Origin: Betaproteobacteria bacterium
Lineage (GTDB): Bacteria > Pseudomonadota > Gammaproteobacteria > Burkholderiales > Burkholderiaceae_A
Reading direction: 5' to 3'
DNA: 47,524 nt
Assembly (NCBI GenBank): GCA_016868305.1
Contig: VGHK01000016.1
Span: forward strand, 1 to 47,524
The notes below the pieces were generated by a model, which searched no databases, was not told the origin of the DNA, and was given only the letters and a program-made list of their open reading frames with translations. This document shows, one piece after another, positions 27,569 to 35,690 of this stretch. The first letter of the stretch is position 1; every line of letters begins with the position of its first letter. The position numbers and the translations under genes are program-made.

Positions 27569-28835
27569 AGCCTTTGAGCGCCGCCGTGGAGGCCTCGCGC
27601 TCGATGGTGGTGGTCACGGCATCGAAGTAGCCCGTGCCTACCTCGCGCTGATGTTTGACAGCCGTAAAGCCCTTGGCGGCGGCCGCGAACTCTGCCTCTT
27701 GCAGTTCCACAAAGGCCGTCATGTTGTTGCGGGCATAGCCGTGGGCTAGGTTGAACATGGAGTAGTTCAGGGCATGGAAGCCGGCCAGCGTTATGAACTG
27801 GAACTTGTAGCCCATGGCCCCGAGTTCGCGCTGGAACTTGGCAATCGTGGCGTCATCGAGGTTCTTCTTCCAGTTAAACGAGGGCGAGCAGTTGTAGGCC
27901 AGAAGCTTGCCCGGGAACTGCTTATGAATGGCATCGGCAAAGGCCTTGGCATAGGCAAGGTCGGGCGTGCCGGTTTCACACCAGATCATGTCGGCATAAG
28001 GCGCATAGGCCAGACCGCGTGAGATGGCCTGCTCCAGGCCATTGTTGCTGCGGTAGAAGCCCTCAATCGTGCGCTCACCCGTAAGGTAGGGCTTGTCGTT
28101 TTCGTCGACATCGGAGGTGACAAGATCAGCGGCCTCGGCATCGGTGCGGGCGAGCAGCACGGTGGGTACACCCATGACATCGGCCGCAAAGCGGGCTGCC
28201 ACGAGCTTGGCTACCGCCTCACGCGTGGGAACGAGCACCTTGCCACCCATGTGCCCACACTTCTTCACAGAAGCAAGCTGGTCTTCAAAGTGCACTCCTG
28301 CGGCGCCCGCCTCGATCATCGACTTCATCAGTTCAAAGGCATTGAGCACACCCCCGAAGCCAGCCTCGGCATCGGCCACGATGGGCAGGAAATAGTCGAT
28401 ATAGCCCTCTTCACCTGGGTTCTTGCCTTCCATCCACTGGATCTGGTCCGCGCGGGTGAAGGTGTTGTTAATGCGACGCACCACCATGGGCACTGAGTTG
28501 GCGGGATAGAGCGACTGGTCGGGGTACATTTCGCCTGCCAGGTTGGCGTCACCGGCCACCTGCCAGCCCGACAAATAAACGGCCTTGAGCCCGGCCTTGG
28601 CCTGCTGCATGGCCTGGTTACCCGTAAGTGCGCCCAGACTGTTAACAAACGGCTCTGTGTTCACCAGGTTCCAAAGCTTCTCTGCCCCGCGCTTTGCCAG
28701 GGTATGGTCCTGCTGCAAAGAACCGCGCAGACGTATTACGTCTTCGGCGGAATAGCCGCGCTTGATGCCGCGCCACCGGGGGTTTTCGGTCCAGTCTTTC
28801 TGCAGTTTCTGCGCTTCTTGCTCACGTGTGGTCAT
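27513..28835 (-). CDS. aceA: Isocitrate lyase
   Basis: A 440-residue enzyme splitting isocitrate into glyoxylate and succinate, the first step of the glyoxylate shunt, needed for growth on acetate or fatty acids. The catalytic cysteine is Cys193 in KKCGHMGGK. Other family segments are [27 protein letters not shown], and [15 protein letters not shown] strong ribosome-binding site (GAAGGAG) precedes the ATG. Malate synthase is not adjacent. The 3' end overlaps rlmJ by 56 bp on the other strand. The control region upstream (28836-29104) is strikingly AT-rich with several palindromes. Confidence 0.98.
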   Translation of the reverse strand: MTTREQEAQKLQKDWTENPRWRGIKRGYSAEDVIRLRGSLQQDHTLAKRGAEKLWNLVNTEPFVNSLGALTGNQAMQQAKAGLKAVYLSGWQVAGDANLAGEMYPDQSLYPANSVPMVVRRINNTFTRADQIQWMEGKNPGEEGYIDYFLPIVADAEAGFGGVLNAFELMKSMIEAGAAGVHFEDQLASVKKCGHMGGKVLVPTREAVAKLVAARFAADVMGVPTVLLARTDAEAADLVTSDVDENDKPYLTGERTIEGFYRSNNGLEQAISRGLAYAPYADMIWCETGTPDLAYAKAFADAIHKQFPGKLLAYNCSPSFNWKKNLDDATIAKFQRELGAMGYKFQFITLAGFHALNYSMFNLAHGYARNNMTAFVELQEAEFAAAAKGFTAVKHQREVGTGYFDAVTTTIEREASTAALKGSTEDEQFFDANVTMKKVA

Positions 28836-28951
28836 GAAAGAACTCCTTCAAAGGTAAAAATGAAAAAAGGGTGAAAAGAAAAATTTGTCGCGTCCCCATG
28901 CTAGGGAAAACTGCTGCTTTGCATCAGGTCTAGATAAAAAAAAGACAATAT

Positions 28952-28967
28952 TTTTACTTCAGTAAAA
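28952..28967. promoter_or_regulatory. 16-bp palindrome in the aceA control region
   Basis: TTTTACT (28952-28958) and AGTAAAA (28961-28967) are perfect arms around two bases, 117 bp upstream of the aceA ATG and within an AT-rich stretch. It is a plausible operator for a glyoxylate-shunt regulator. It does not match the E. coli IclR box, and no regulator can be assigned. Confidence 0.45.
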
Positions 28968-29030
28968 TCAATACTTAACGACTGTTATTTTGTAATATGA
29001 AATTAAAATCAGCGGGATGGAAATTTATAG

Positions 29031-29045
29031 TGCTGCTTAGCAGCA
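29031..29045. repeat. Short perfect inverted repeat
   Basis: TGCTGC and GCAGCA flank TTA, six bases before a larger nested palindrome. As RNA it would form a tight hairpin with a three-base loop. The role is unknown; together with the neighbouring palindrome it could form the 3' end of the cysQ-like transcript. Confidence 0.4.
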
Positions 29046-29050
29046 TAACA

Positions 29051-29086
29051 TATCACATTGTGAAAAAACGATTTCACTTCGTGATA
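29051..29086. promoter_or_regulatory. Nested 36-bp palindrome between cysQ-like gene and aceA
   Basis: Order on the plus strand: TATCAC, three bases, GTGAAA, six bases (AAACGA), TTTCAC, three bases, GTGATA. The outer and inner pairs are each perfectly complementary, so 12 of 15 positions of each arm match. The site thus has four GTGA/TCAC half-sites. It begins 18 bp after the end of the cysQ-like gene and lies 216 bp upstream of aceA. No T run follows on either strand, which argues against a simple terminator and for a protein-binding site or a processed RNA hairpin. Confidence 0.5.
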
Positions 29087-29104
29087 AATAGCCAAGGGTT
29101 ACTA

Positions 29105-30070
29105 CTAGCGCTGCTGCGGCCGGTATGCGGCAAAGGCGGGATTCAACACTGCCTGAGGATCGGGATAGGTGAGTTCTCTGCGAGTATCTGCATGAACCAC
29201 ATAACCGCCCGCAGCAGACAGAATCGCATGGCCTGCTGCGGTATCCCAGATGCAGGTGGGGCCCATGCGCACATAGAGGTCCGCATCGCCCTGGGCAATC
29301 AGGCAGAACTTTAACGACGAGCCACAGGCTTTCGGCCTCGCGCGCGCTAGATAGGGATTCAACCAGTCGGGAAAATCTTCACCCGCATGGGAGCGGGAAC
29401 CAAGGACCCGGATCGGCTTACCCTCGTCTGCCTGCCAGAAGGCATGGAGCGCGGTCAAGGTGGAGGTCATGGCGCCTCTGGGCAGAATGGGCAACTCGGC
29501 CCAAGGGCCTAGGCGTTCGGAGGGAGAATCACCAGATTCTTTAGCGGATTCCCCACCAGATCCTTCTTTAGGCCTCTGCAGACGACCGAACCAGGAGCGA
29601 GCCCCTACCGGCGCTACTCTGTCTGGATCTTGCCCGGCGAGATCTCGGTCATCTCCACGGATTCCCGCCCAGATGGTTCCAAGGGCCGGGGCACCAATCA
29701 CGCCCAGTCGTGCCACTCCTTTAATAACCAGGGCGATATTTACCGTGAACTCGCCATTTCTCTTGATGAACTCCTTGGTGCCGTCGAGAGGGTCGACCGC
29801 CCAGTAGGTTGCGGCCCCACCACCCTGCCAGGGCGACTCCTCTGACAGAACAGGAATCTCGGGAGAGAGTTCTGCCAGGCCGTTAACAATGATCTGGTTG
29901 GCACAAAGGTCGGCCAGGGTTATCGGAGAACCGTCAGCCTTGTTTTCCACCCTTAACAACTCGGGTTGGTCGTAGACCTGCATGATGGCCTGACCGGCGT
30001 CAAAGGCAATGGCCGCAAGGGAATGCACATACTTTTGATTGAGGTATAAACTCGGGGACACTTTAAGCAT
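29105..30070 (-). CDS. cysQ: 3'(2'),5'-bisphosphate nucleotidase, CysQ-like
   Basis: An inositol-monophosphatase-fold enzyme of 321 residues from the ATG at 30070, predicted to hydrolyse the sulfur-assimilation by-product PAP to AMP. Metal ligands are visible: LSEES (Glu77/78), WAVDPLDGTKEF (Asp93, Asp96) and CIWDTAAGHAIL near the C-terminus. Between GIRG and AMTSTL lies a Ser/Gly/Glu/Arg-rich insert of about 55-60 residues not usual for the family. The start codon sits in the loop of a long inverted repeat (30053-30083), and the first 15 or so residues are unlike other CysQ proteins. An ATG seven codons upstream (30091) is the alternative. The upstream permease gene ends close by, so the two may share a transcript. 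Confidence 0.85.
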   Translation of the reverse strand: MLKVSPSLYLNQKYVHSLAAIAFDAGQAIMQVYDQPELLRVENKADGSPITLADLCANQIIVNGLAELSPEIPVLSEESPWQGGGAATYWAVDPLDGTKEFIKRNGEFTVNIALVIKGVARLGVIGAPALGTIWAGIRGDDRDLAGQDPDRVAPVGARSWFGRLQRPKEGSGGESAKESGDSPSERLGPWAELPILPRGAMTSTLTALHAFWQADEGKPIRVLGSRSHAGEDFPDWLNPYLARARPKACGSSLKFCLIAQGDADLYVRMGPTCIWDTAAGHAILSAAGGYVVHADTRRELTYPDPQAVLNPAFAAYRPQQR

Positions 30071-30083
30071 TAAACTGTCCCCG
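30053..30083. repeat. REP-like inverted repeat containing the cysQ start codon
   Basis: CGGGGACACTTTAA (30053-30066) and TTAAACTGTCCCCG (30070-30083) are 14-base arms with one mismatch around GCA. The CGGGGACA/TGTCCCCG ends resemble extragenic palindromes associated with REP-type (RAYT) transposases. Only one copy was noticed in this window, so repeat status is inferred. As RNA it would present the ATG at the hairpin loop. Confidence 0.5.
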
Positions 30084-30094
30084 AATTGCAATTG

Positions 30095-32629
30095 CTACAA
30101 ATTATTCCGCAGCGCGGCCACCGCAGGGCTATTAAGCACACTGCGTAGGGCCAGCCAGCCAGAGGCCATGCAGATAACCGCCCCAATCACCGACCCCCAG
30201 AAAAGCGGGAGAAACCGAAACGGTACGGGTAGGCTAAAGATCTGCTCAGCCACAATGCCGCCAAGGCCCTGGGCAAGCGCCGCAGAGGCAAGCCCAGCCA
30301 GCGCCCCGACAAAGGCAAGTTCGAGCATCTGCGCCCGCACCAGCTGCGCCCGGCTGGCGCCAAAGGCCCGCAGCAGCGCCGCCTCACGCAGCCGCTCTTC
30401 ACGGGTGGCCACCAAGGCCGCCCAGAGAACCAACGCGCCCGCTATGAGACTAAAGACAAAAAGTGACTGCACCGCGGCGATTACCTGGCCCAGAATTCTT
30501 CTGATCTGGGCAATCAGGCTATCGAGATCGATCAGGCTTAAGCCAGGATACAGGCTGAGTAGCCTGCGCTCGAGGTTGACCCCTTGCCCCTTGGGCAGGT
30601 AAAAAGAGGTGATAAAGGTCTGAGGAAGGTCCTGCAGCACTGCAGGGCTTGCGATCATAAAAAAGTTGGCCTGCATGGAATCCCAGCGCAGGGCCCGCAG
30701 ACTAGTAACCTGCATGGCCACCCGCTCACCGGAGATGTCAAAGACCAGGCGATCGTTCATCCGAATGCCCAGGGTGGCCGCAATACCCTCTTCCACTGAG
30801 ACCTCCTGGCCTGCAGGGTTCAGAGGCAGACCGCGCGCGATGCGATTGTGCGCGGGCAGGTCACGCGCATACGACAGGTTCATTTCCCGGTCCACCAGCC
30901 GCTGGGCGCGTTCGTCGGAATACGACTCAGGCGAGACCTCGCGGTTGTTGATACCCACCAGTCGCCCGCGCACCATGGGATAGAGCACGGCATCGGGAAC
31001 ACCCTCCTCAGAGAGAATCCTCGCCACCCCATCCTGCTGACCAGGGACGATATTGATCAGGAAGCGATTGGGCGCGTCCGGGGGCAGGCTGCGGTCCCAG
31101 GCATTGACCAGGTCGGTGCGGACGAAGGCCAGAAGCATAAGCGCAGACAGTGCCATGCCCAGCCCCAGCACCTGTGCCGACAGTCCTGCGGTGCGCCGCA
31201 GAAGAGCCCGACGAAGACTCACGAAGGCCCAGGGCAGGCCCTTGGATGCGGAGAGCAGTTTGCCCACCCCCTTAAAGATCAGCAGTAACAGGCCAAAGAC
31301 AACGAGCCCAATCAGGGCAAACCCCGCCGTTACCAGCACCGCAAGGCCGAAGTCTTGGCTGCCCAGCCAGAGCAGGCCCGCCATTCCAACCCAGAAAGCC
31401 AGAAACCGCGACAGCCGGGGACCCCAGGAAATGACGCGTCTCGGTACGGAGGCCTCTGCAAGGTCGCGCAGACTGGTCATTGCCGGAACCCGCACCGCCT
31501 GCAGCACGGCAGGCCAGGCAAATACCAGGGTCATGCCAAAGGACAGGGCCAGCCCCTGCAGCAGAGGCTGCCAGGGCAGCGCGGGCATGGGGGGCAGGGC
31601 AACCTGCATCATCGACAGCAGGGCCGAGGCAAGCCCCAGCTGCACCAGATAGCCCAGCAAGAGGCCCGCCGTGGCCGCCCCCAAGACCATGACACCAAGC
31701 GCCAAGGCCCAGTAGCCACGCAACTGGCTGCCCGAGGCGCCCATCACCTTCATCACCGCAAGCCGAGGCCGATAGAGCCCGCCCAGACGGCGCGCCGCCA
31801 GTGCCATCGCGGCACAGGCCGTAAGCATGGCCACCATACCGGTGAGCGAGAGAAACCCATTGGCCCGGTCGAGGGCATTGCGCAGCTCCGGCCGGGCGTT
31901 GTCGATGGTCTCAAAGCGCTGGCCAGCGCCCAGCCCGGGGAGGATCTGCCGGTCAAAGGTGTACAAGCGGCTGGGGTCGTCAGAGCCAAGCCAGAGCCGA
32001 TAACGCACCCGGCTCCCGGTGGTGTCGAGCCCAGTGGCCGGAAGATCGCTATGGTGAGCGATCACCCGGGGCGAGAGGTTGACAAAGTTCATTCCCCGAT
32101 CGGGCTCTAGCAGGATAAGCCCCTGCACCCGCAGCTTCGCCTGGCCCAGCTGCAAGGTATCGCCAATTCCAATATCGAGTCGCGCGGCAAGACTGGGGTC
32201 GATAAAGACATGGCCAGGCTGCACTGCCGGGTTAACCGCGAGACCGGCAGCGGTCTGAATTTCAAGACGGCCGCGCAACGGATAGCCCTCTTCCACCGTT
32301 TTTACTGCCACCAGCTGGCCCCGATCTCCGGCAAGCACCATGCTCGGAAACTGGCTTCCCGCAACGGCCCGAATACCCAGGGACTCCGCAGTGACCCGCC
32401 AGTCTGCGGGAAGAGTCCGGTCCGATACCAGAAGCCTGTCAGCGCCAAGACTTGCCTGGGCGTCTTGTAAGAGGGCCTGCTCGACACGCTTGGCCAGGAT
32501 TCCCACCGCACTGACCGCCGTGACGGAGACCACGATCGCCAGGATCATGAGCGACAGGGCACCGGAGCGAATGTCTCTGAGGGCAAGCCGCCAGGCCGTG
32601 GCAAGCCGCCATCCCGAAGACTGGTGCAT
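30095..32629 (-). CDS. FtsX-like ABC transporter permease (YbbP type)
   Basis: A large inner-membrane permease of about 844 residues from the ATG at 32629 (MHQSSGWRLATAWRLALRDIRSG). A longer frame to 32737 adds a poorly conserved Ser/Pro-rich stretch. It has an N-terminal helix (VVSVTAVSAVGILA), a periplasmic domain, a block of helices near the middle, a second periplasmic domain, and a C-terminal FtsX core including ATREERLREAALLRAFGASR. This is the layout of YbbP (COG3127), which works with the ATPase YbbA. No ATPase gene is adjacent: the upstream neighbour is divergent. Function in lipid or lipoprotein handling is inferred from the family only. Confidence 0.88.
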   Translation of the reverse strand: MHQSSGWRLATAWRLALRDIRSGALSLMILAIVVSVTAVSAVGILAKRVEQALLQDAQASLGADRLLVSDRTLPADWRVTAESLGIRAVAGSQFPSMVLAGDRGQLVAVKTVEEGYPLRGRLEIQTAAGLAVNPAVQPGHVFIDPSLAARLDIGIGDTLQLGQAKLRVQGLILLEPDRGMNFVNLSPRVIAHHSDLPATGLDTTGSRVRYRLWLGSDDPSRLYTFDRQILPGLGAGQRFETIDNARPELRNALDRANGFLSLTGMVAMLTACAAMALAARRLGGLYRPRLAVMKVMGASGSQLRGYWALALGVMVLGAATAGLLLGYLVQLGLASALLSMMQVALPPMPALPWQPLLQGLALSFGMTLVFAWPAVLQAVRVPAMTSLRDLAEASVPRRVISWGPRLSRFLAFWVGMAGLLWLGSQDFGLAVLVTAGFALIGLVVFGLLLLIFKGVGKLLSASKGLPWAFVSLRRALLRRTAGLSAQVLGLGMALSALMLLAFVRTDLVNAWDRSLPPDAPNRFLINIVPGQQDGVARILSEEGVPDAVLYPMVRGRLVGINNREVSPESYSDERAQRLVDREMNLSYARDLPAHNRIARGLPLNPAGQEVSVEEGIAATLGIRMNDRLVFDISGERVAMQVTSLRALRWDSMQANFFMIASPAVLQDLPQTFITSFYLPKGQGVNLERRLLSLYPGLSLIDLDSLIAQIRRILGQVIAAVQSLFVFSLIAGALVLWAALVATREERLREAALLRAFGASRAQLVRAQMLELAFVGALAGLASAALAQGLGGIVAEQIFSLPVPFRFLPLFWGSVIGAVICMASGWLALRSVLNSPAVAALRNNL

Positions 32630-32838
32630 ACCCGTTATGGCAGTGGCAGTGTCCGAGCTGACTGAACTTGCTGAAGGCGGCAGGGGAGAAAGGGGGGGAA
32701 TCACGAGACAGTTTGAGTGAGAGGTATCGCATTGCAATATACGCCAGGCAGCATCCGCGAGGCCGAGGCTATTCTCGGGCTATTGCCACACAGGGTCGAG
32801 ATCATGTCAATATAGGACCCGATAGGGGGGGTTTTTCT

Positions 32839-33537
32839 ATGACCAGTAAATGGATTTCCGTTCCCAGCGCCAACGGGCGCAGCTTTGACGCTTATGTCTG
32901 CCAGCCCGAAACGGGCCGCGGCCCGGGGTTGCTGCTCATTCAAGAAATTTTCGGTGTCAACGAGCATGTTCAGGCCGTGGCACGCCAGTACGCGGCCGAT
33001 GGCTTTGTCGTAATCGCACCCGATATCTTCTGGCGCGACTCGCCCCGAGTAGACCTGGCCTACGACACTGAGGGCTTCGCCCGGGGGCTTTCTCTGCTCT
33101 CAACGCTCAACGTAGACCTCGCGGCCACGGACATGCAGCGGGCAGTTGAGGCGCTGCGCCATGAAGACTCCTGCACCGGCCGGGTGGGCTCGGTGGGATT
33201 CTGCATGGGCGGTATGCTCTCCTTCGTTGCCGCCGCGCGGGCCGGGGTGGATACCGCTGTCTGTTACTACGGCGGCGGCATTGACCAGAGGCTGCACCTG
33301 GTGGCCGATATCTCTTGCCCCCTGCTCTTTCATTTCGCCGAAAAAGACAGCTACATCACTGCCGCCGCCGTGGAGAAGACCCGCCAGGCACTTGCAGGCA
33401 GAGATAACGTGCGCATCCTGGTGCATCCTGGCGTGGACCACGGGTTTAACTGCTGGCGCCGTCCGGCATGGCATCAACAGACAGCCGCGCGGGCCAGAGG
33501 GCAGACCCTGGTGCATCTTTCCGAATCCCTTGGGTAG
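32839..33537 (+). CDS. Dienelactone hydrolase family protein
   Basis: A 232-residue alpha/beta hydrolase starting MTSKWISVPSANG. The dienelactone hydrolase triad is visible: the nucleophile Cys in VGFCMGGML, Asp in FAEKDSYI, and His in GVDHGFNC. The conserved Glu of IQEIFGVN, which orders the Cys thiolate, is also there. A run of seven G lies 6-12 bases before the ATG and may act as ribosome-binding site; an upstream in-frame ATG (32668) would extend into non-conserved sequence. The substrate is unknown: there are no catechol-degradation genes nearby, so a general carboxymethylenebutenolidase or esterase role is likely. Confidence 0.93.
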   Translation: MTSKWISVPSANGRSFDAYVCQPETGRGPGLLLIQEIFGVNEHVQAVARQYAADGFVVIAPDIFWRDSPRVDLAYDTEGFARGLSLLSTLNVDLAATDMQRAVEALRHEDSCTGRVGSVGFCMGGMLSFVAAARAGVDTAVCYYGGGIDQRLHLVADISCPLLFHFAEKDSYITAAAVEKTRQALAGRDNVRILVHPGVDHGFNCWRRPAWHQQTAARARGQTLVHLSESLG

Positions 33538-33555
33538 CTCGCAACGAGCCTTACC

Positions 33556-34800
33556 GTGGCGAAAGGCGCTCAACACACCGCAGAGCATCCCAAGGGCAGT
33601 GTAAGTCAGGGCCGGCGCGAGTCCCTGCGATGGATGTCTGGGGCGGGACTAACGGGCTTCTGGCCCGCCGCCTCTGCCCCGGGGCAGACGGGCCGTTCGG
33701 GGGGGCCGAGCTTCTCCAAAGACCTTGCCCGAGAGTCGCGCAGCAAGGGCTTTACCGTGCGTACGCTGGTCAAAGGGCTGTCTAACCCCTGGTCGGTTGC
33801 CTGGCTTCCTTCGGGCGAACTTTTGGTCACCGAGCGTGCCGGTCGGCTGCTGCTGATATCCAAAGACTTTAGCCTTGACCCCAGCCCCATAAAGGGCCTG
33901 CCTGGGGTCACCGCCAGCGGACAGGGTGGGCTCTTCGACCTCGCCATCCACCCCCGTTACCGACAGAACGGCTGGATCTATCTGTCCTTTGCCGAGGCGC
34001 CAATGCCCGGCCGGATGGCCGCAAGCAGCACAGCCTTAATTCGTGGCCGGCTTGCCGCAGGAAGCCTGGTTGACATAGAGCGGCTGTTTAGCATGCACCC
34101 AAGGTCGCGGGGGGGCCGACATTTTGGAGGCCGAATCGTGCTCGATGGCAAGGGCTATGTCTACCTCACCCTGGGAGACCGCGGGGAGGAGGATCGAGCC
34201 CAAAAGCCCAATGACCATGCCGGAACCGTGGTGCGTCTGCATGAGGACGGCCGGATTCCGCAGGACAACCCCTTCGTAAACCAGCCAGACATCCCCTCGG
34301 AGGTCTTTAGCCGGGGCCACCGCAACATCCAAGGTGCCGTGCTCCACCCAGGCACGGGCGAGCTCTGGGCCCATGAGCACGGGCCCCAGGGCGGCGACGA
34401 ACTCAATATTGTCCGTGCTGGCAGAAACTATGGCTGGCCCAGCATTACCTATGGCGTGAACTACGTTACGGGAACCCGCATCGGCGAGGGCACAGAGAAG
34501 GCGGGACTCGAACAGCCCTTGCATGTCTGGGTTCCGTCGATTGCACCCTCGGGGCTGGCCTTCTACGACAGCGATGCCTTTCCCGCCTGGCGGGGCAGCC
34601 TGCTCATTGGCGCGCTGCGCGAGCAGACCCTAGTGCGGCTGCAGCTCAACGGCAATCGCGTCGTTGCGGAGGAAAGGTTACTCTCCCAAGAGGTGGGCCG
34701 CATACGCGACGTGCGAGTGGGCTCCGATGGGCTGGTGTATCTGCTGACAGACGACAGCACCGATGGACGTTTATTGAGACTGGAGCCCACCGGGCGTTAG
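33556..34800 (+). CDS. PQQ-dependent sugar dehydrogenase (soluble aldose dehydrogenase type)
   Basis: A 414-residue six-bladed beta-propeller of the glucose/sorbosone dehydrogenase family (YliI-like). Diagnostic pieces are NPWSVAWLPSGELLVTERAG, GGLFDLAIHP, GGRHFGGR, LGDRGEEDRAQ, and AHEHGPQGGDELN with AGRNYGWP, which form the PQQ and calcium site. Residues 18-41 look like a Tat signal: a twin arginine (Arg20-Arg21, then ESLRW), a short hydrophobic stretch, and AASA before a likely cleavage site, so it should be periplasmic. The GTG start is not certain. No PQQ synthesis genes or partner cytochrome are in the window. Confidence 0.9.
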   Translation: MAKGAQHTAEHPKGSVSQGRRESLRWMSGAGLTGFWPAASAPGQTGRSGGPSFSKDLARESRSKGFTVRTLVKGLSNPWSVAWLPSGELLVTERAGRLLLISKDFSLDPSPIKGLPGVTASGQGGLFDLAIHPRYRQNGWIYLSFAEAPMPGRMAASSTALIRGRLAAGSLVDIERLFSMHPRSRGGRHFGGRIVLDGKGYVYLTLGDRGEEDRAQKPNDHAGTVVRLHEDGRIPQDNPFVNQPDIPSEVFSRGHRNIQGAVLHPGTGELWAHEHGPQGGDELNIVRAGRNYGWPSITYGVNYVTGTRIGEGTEKAGLEQPLHVWVPSIAPSGLAFYDSDAFPAWRGSLLIGALREQTLVRLQLNGNRVVAEERLLSQEVGRIRDVRVGSDGLVYLLTDDSTDGRLLRLEPTGR

Positions 34801-34909
34801 TACCGACTAGCAAGCGTCAGGCGAGGCCCAAACGCCTGTTGCCAGAGACTGAATACAAGCCCACTAGACCAATCGCAGAGAATCCAAGTGAGAACGTCTT
34901 GATCTACAG

Positions 34910-34927
34910 GTGTTACTATGGTGACAC
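34910..34927. promoter_or_regulatory. Inverted repeat upstream of the toxin-antitoxin genes
   Basis: GTGTTAC and GTGACAC flank TATG (six of seven pairs complementary), 21 bp before the antitoxin start. Antitoxins with ribbon-helix-helix folds usually bind such a repeat to repress their own operon. Confidence 0.45.
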
Positions 34928-34948
34928 TACTGCGTAAAGGAGATTATC

Positions 34949-35233
34949 GTGTCCACTACATCGTTAAAGCTCCATGATGCGCTCAAGCAGCGGGCAGCGG
35001 CAGTTGCGCAGCACCATGGCATGACCCCGCATGCATTCATGGTTCAGGCTATCGAAATAGCCACACGGGCGGCAGAGCAGCGGTCGAGTTTTCTGGCGGA
35101 TGCCAAAGCTGCCCACGAGAACTTTCTTGCTACGGGCAAGAGCTACGATGGCGATGCGTTTGGCCATTACATCAAAGCGCGTGTAGCTGGCAAGGAAACC
35201 AGCAAACCGAGGTTGAAGTCTTGGCGAAGCTGA
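34949..35233 (+). CDS. Antitoxin, ribbon-helix-helix (CopG-like) type
   Basis: A 94-residue protein with GTG start and a good ribosome-binding site (AAAGGAG). The N-terminus TTSLKLHDALKQRAAAVAQHHGMTPHAFMVQAIE has the beta strand plus two helices of a ribbon-helix-helix DNA-binding antitoxin. The rest, rich in Ala, Lys and Glu, would wrap the toxin. It overlaps the next gene by 13 bp, the usual antitoxin-first order. GC content is visibly lower here than in the flanking genes, which suggests acquisition by transfer. An inverted repeat upstream may be its operator. Confidence 0.85.
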   Translation: MSTTSLKLHDALKQRAAAVAQHHGMTPHAFMVQAIEIATRAAEQRSSFLADAKAAHENFLATGKSYDGDAFGHYIKARVAGKETSKPRLKSWRS

Positions 35234-35520
35234 AATTTGCGGAAGAGGCCGGTCGCGATCTGGAGACGCTGACTGACTTCCTGCGCGAAACCGACGTGAC
35301 TGCTGCCATTGAGACAGCGGATTTGATTATTGATGCTGTCTCGGTGTTGAAGCGTCATCCACTAATTGGTCGCCCGGTTGAATATGGCTATCGTGAATTG
35401 ATCATTTCGCGTGGTCGCACTGGCTATGTGGCCCTCTACACATATGAAGAGGCATCCGATATCGTGCTGAGTCTGGCAATTCGACATCAGCGAGAATCTG
35501 GCTACTGGATAGAAGTGTAG
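35221..35520 (+). CDS. Toxin of the RelE/ParE superfamily
   Basis: A 99-residue protein with a TTG start (MAKLKFAEEAGRDLETLTDFL), typical of RelE/ParE toxins. The helix pair is followed by a beta sheet with LKRHPLIGRPVEYGYRELIISRGRTGYVALYTYEE, and a C-terminal IVLSLAIRHQRESGY. The SLAIRHQRE strand is where ParE-type proteins carry conserved basic residues. Whether it attacks gyrase (ParE) or mRNA (RelE) cannot be decided from sequence. Translation is coupled to the antitoxin by a 13-bp overlap. About 90 bp follow before the tRNA-fMet 3' end. Confidence 0.87.
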   Translation: MAKLKFAEEAGRDLETLTDFLRETDVTAAIETADLIIDAVSVLKRHPLIGRPVEYGYRELIISRGRTGYVALYTYEEASDIVLSLAIRHQRESGYWIEV

Positions 35521-35584
35521 AACCAGTATTAAATTTGCGATAACCTCTAGGCCCTACTGCTAAAACTCTCGGGGGGATTTAAAA

Positions 35585-35606
35585 GCGCCTTGAGGATCAG
35601 GGCGTT
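35585..35606 (-). terminator. Possible terminator after tRNA-fMet
   Basis: On the minus strand, just downstream of the CCA, CGCC and GGCG pair across a ten-base loop and are followed by CTTTTAAA. The stem is only four clean pairs plus a mismatch, so this is weak. Confidence 0.3.
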
Positions 35607-35608
35607 AT

Positions 35609-35685
<77 letters not shown>

Positions 35686-35690
35686 CCGTA

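Noticed and set aside
29060-29077. CRP-type site in the aceA control region (TGTGA and TCAC)
   Set aside because: The half-sites are ten bases apart rather than six; the arrangement fits a larger nested palindrome better.
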